A DNA stretch of 5,142 bases from Alphaproteobacteria bacterium (lineage in GTDB: Bacteria > Pseudomonadota > Alphaproteobacteria > ATCC43930 > CGMCC-115725), in the NCBI GenBank assembly GCA_017353855.1, contig JAFMSA010000361.1, positions 1 to 5,142 of the forward strand, read 5' to 3'. Shown here one piece after another: positions 4,831 through 5,142 of the stretch (position 1 is the stretch's first letter; each line of letters begins with the position of its first letter). The notes below the pieces were generated by a model. It made no database searches. It saw only the letters and a program-made list of their open reading frames with translations, and was not told the origin of the DNA. Position numbers and translations under genes: made by a program.

Positions 4831-5142
4831 ATGATGGATCGAGCTCCAGCTCATCGTAGAGCCGCTGTGGTAATAACGTTCTTTAACGAAACGCTGTTAA
4901 ACACCAGGGCCACATTGACGGCGGCCCTTTCCACCCCCGGCAGGGCAATCGCGGCATATTGTCCCCGTGTGCGGGAGAACCGGCGGCTCCACGCGGCCGA
5001 CCTGCCGCCCTGGCTGAACCTTGTCCTCAGACATTTCGTCGCCGCCGGCTTGATTACCCTACTCCACCCCCTCACGCCGGCGTCGAGAAGGCCAAGGCCG
5101 ACAACGACACAAAAGATTGTAGGCGGCATCATCGCGGCGCTC
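4831..5142 (+). CDS. Possible open frame running off the right edge, unknown
   Basis: The + frame from the ATG pair at 4831/4834 stays open for 104 codons to the window end. Third codon positions are GC-rich. The product has a variable N-terminus, then NTRATLTAALSTPGRAIAAY, a basic stretch, and the amphipathic or hydrophobic segment LPPWLNLVLRHFVAAGLITL (about residues 57-76). I do not recognise a family. No ribosome binding site precedes the ATGs, so the true start may lie further in. The opposite strand has a competing 93-residue frame (5132 to 4851) whose third codon positions coincide, so base composition cannot separate them. The + frame is preferred only because its product looks more like a folded protein. 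Confidence 0.35.
   Translation, partial: MMDRAPAHRRAAVVITFFNETLLNTRATLTAALSTPGRAIAAYCPRVRENRRLHAADLPPWLNLVLRHFVAAGLITLLHPLTPASRRPRPTTTQKIVGGIIAAL

Noticed and set aside
4836..4854. Hairpin-like GAGCTCCAGCTC after the hydrolase
   Set aside because: The loop would be only two bases and no T run follows, so it does not qualify as a terminator.

Overview
The window looks like part of a repABC-type plasmid, or a plasmid-derived island, from a high-GC alphaproteobacterium, probably in the Rhizobiales (Hyphomicrobiales). I base this on recognisable RepC sequence (this replicon family is confined to alphaproteobacteria), a Ti-plasmid-type TraD, a plasmid-associated helix-turn-helix protein and GC-rich codon use throughout. 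I ran no database search, so family calls come from reading the protein sequences.

Left third (1-1356, all + strand): the second half of the replication initiator gene repC enters from the left edge. It is broken by a +1 frameshift that sits best in a run of seven A's. Two genes follow with no gaps: a minimal nucleotidyltransferase (MNT) and a HEPN-domain protein of the UPF0332/COG1895 type. Both junctions are 4-base GTGA overlaps. The pair resembles an MNT/HEPN toxin-antitoxin module and would suit a plasmid maintenance role.

Middle (1377-2835): an orphan traD-like conjugation gene points left, towards the HEPN gene. Its possible start codons lie inside two matching interrupted palindromes (arms GCGCGACAAT, 15-base gap, repeated at a 63-base step), which look like an operator array or part of an origin of transfer. 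A remnant of a transposase and otherwise featureless DNA follow. Then comes a small plasmid-type HTH gene whose N-terminal half looks normal and whose C-terminal half looks replaced. No relaxase, traC or traG is present. The region reads as a decayed or rearranged mobilisation block.

Right half (2932-5142): three envelope or exported proteins. A PepSY-domain exported protein (- strand) diverges from a small His/Glu-rich lipoprotein. Downstream is an exported alpha/beta hydrolase with a complete visible Ser-Asp-His triad. A possible open frame of unknown function runs off the right edge. These genes are cargo and have no clear link to plasmid functions.

No tRNA, rRNA, CRISPR array or convincing intrinsic terminator was seen. 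The points most worth a second look are the twin palindromes at the traD start, the repC-MNT-HEPN overlapping gene string, the repC frameshift, and the His/Glu-rich lipoprotein beside a PepSY gene.
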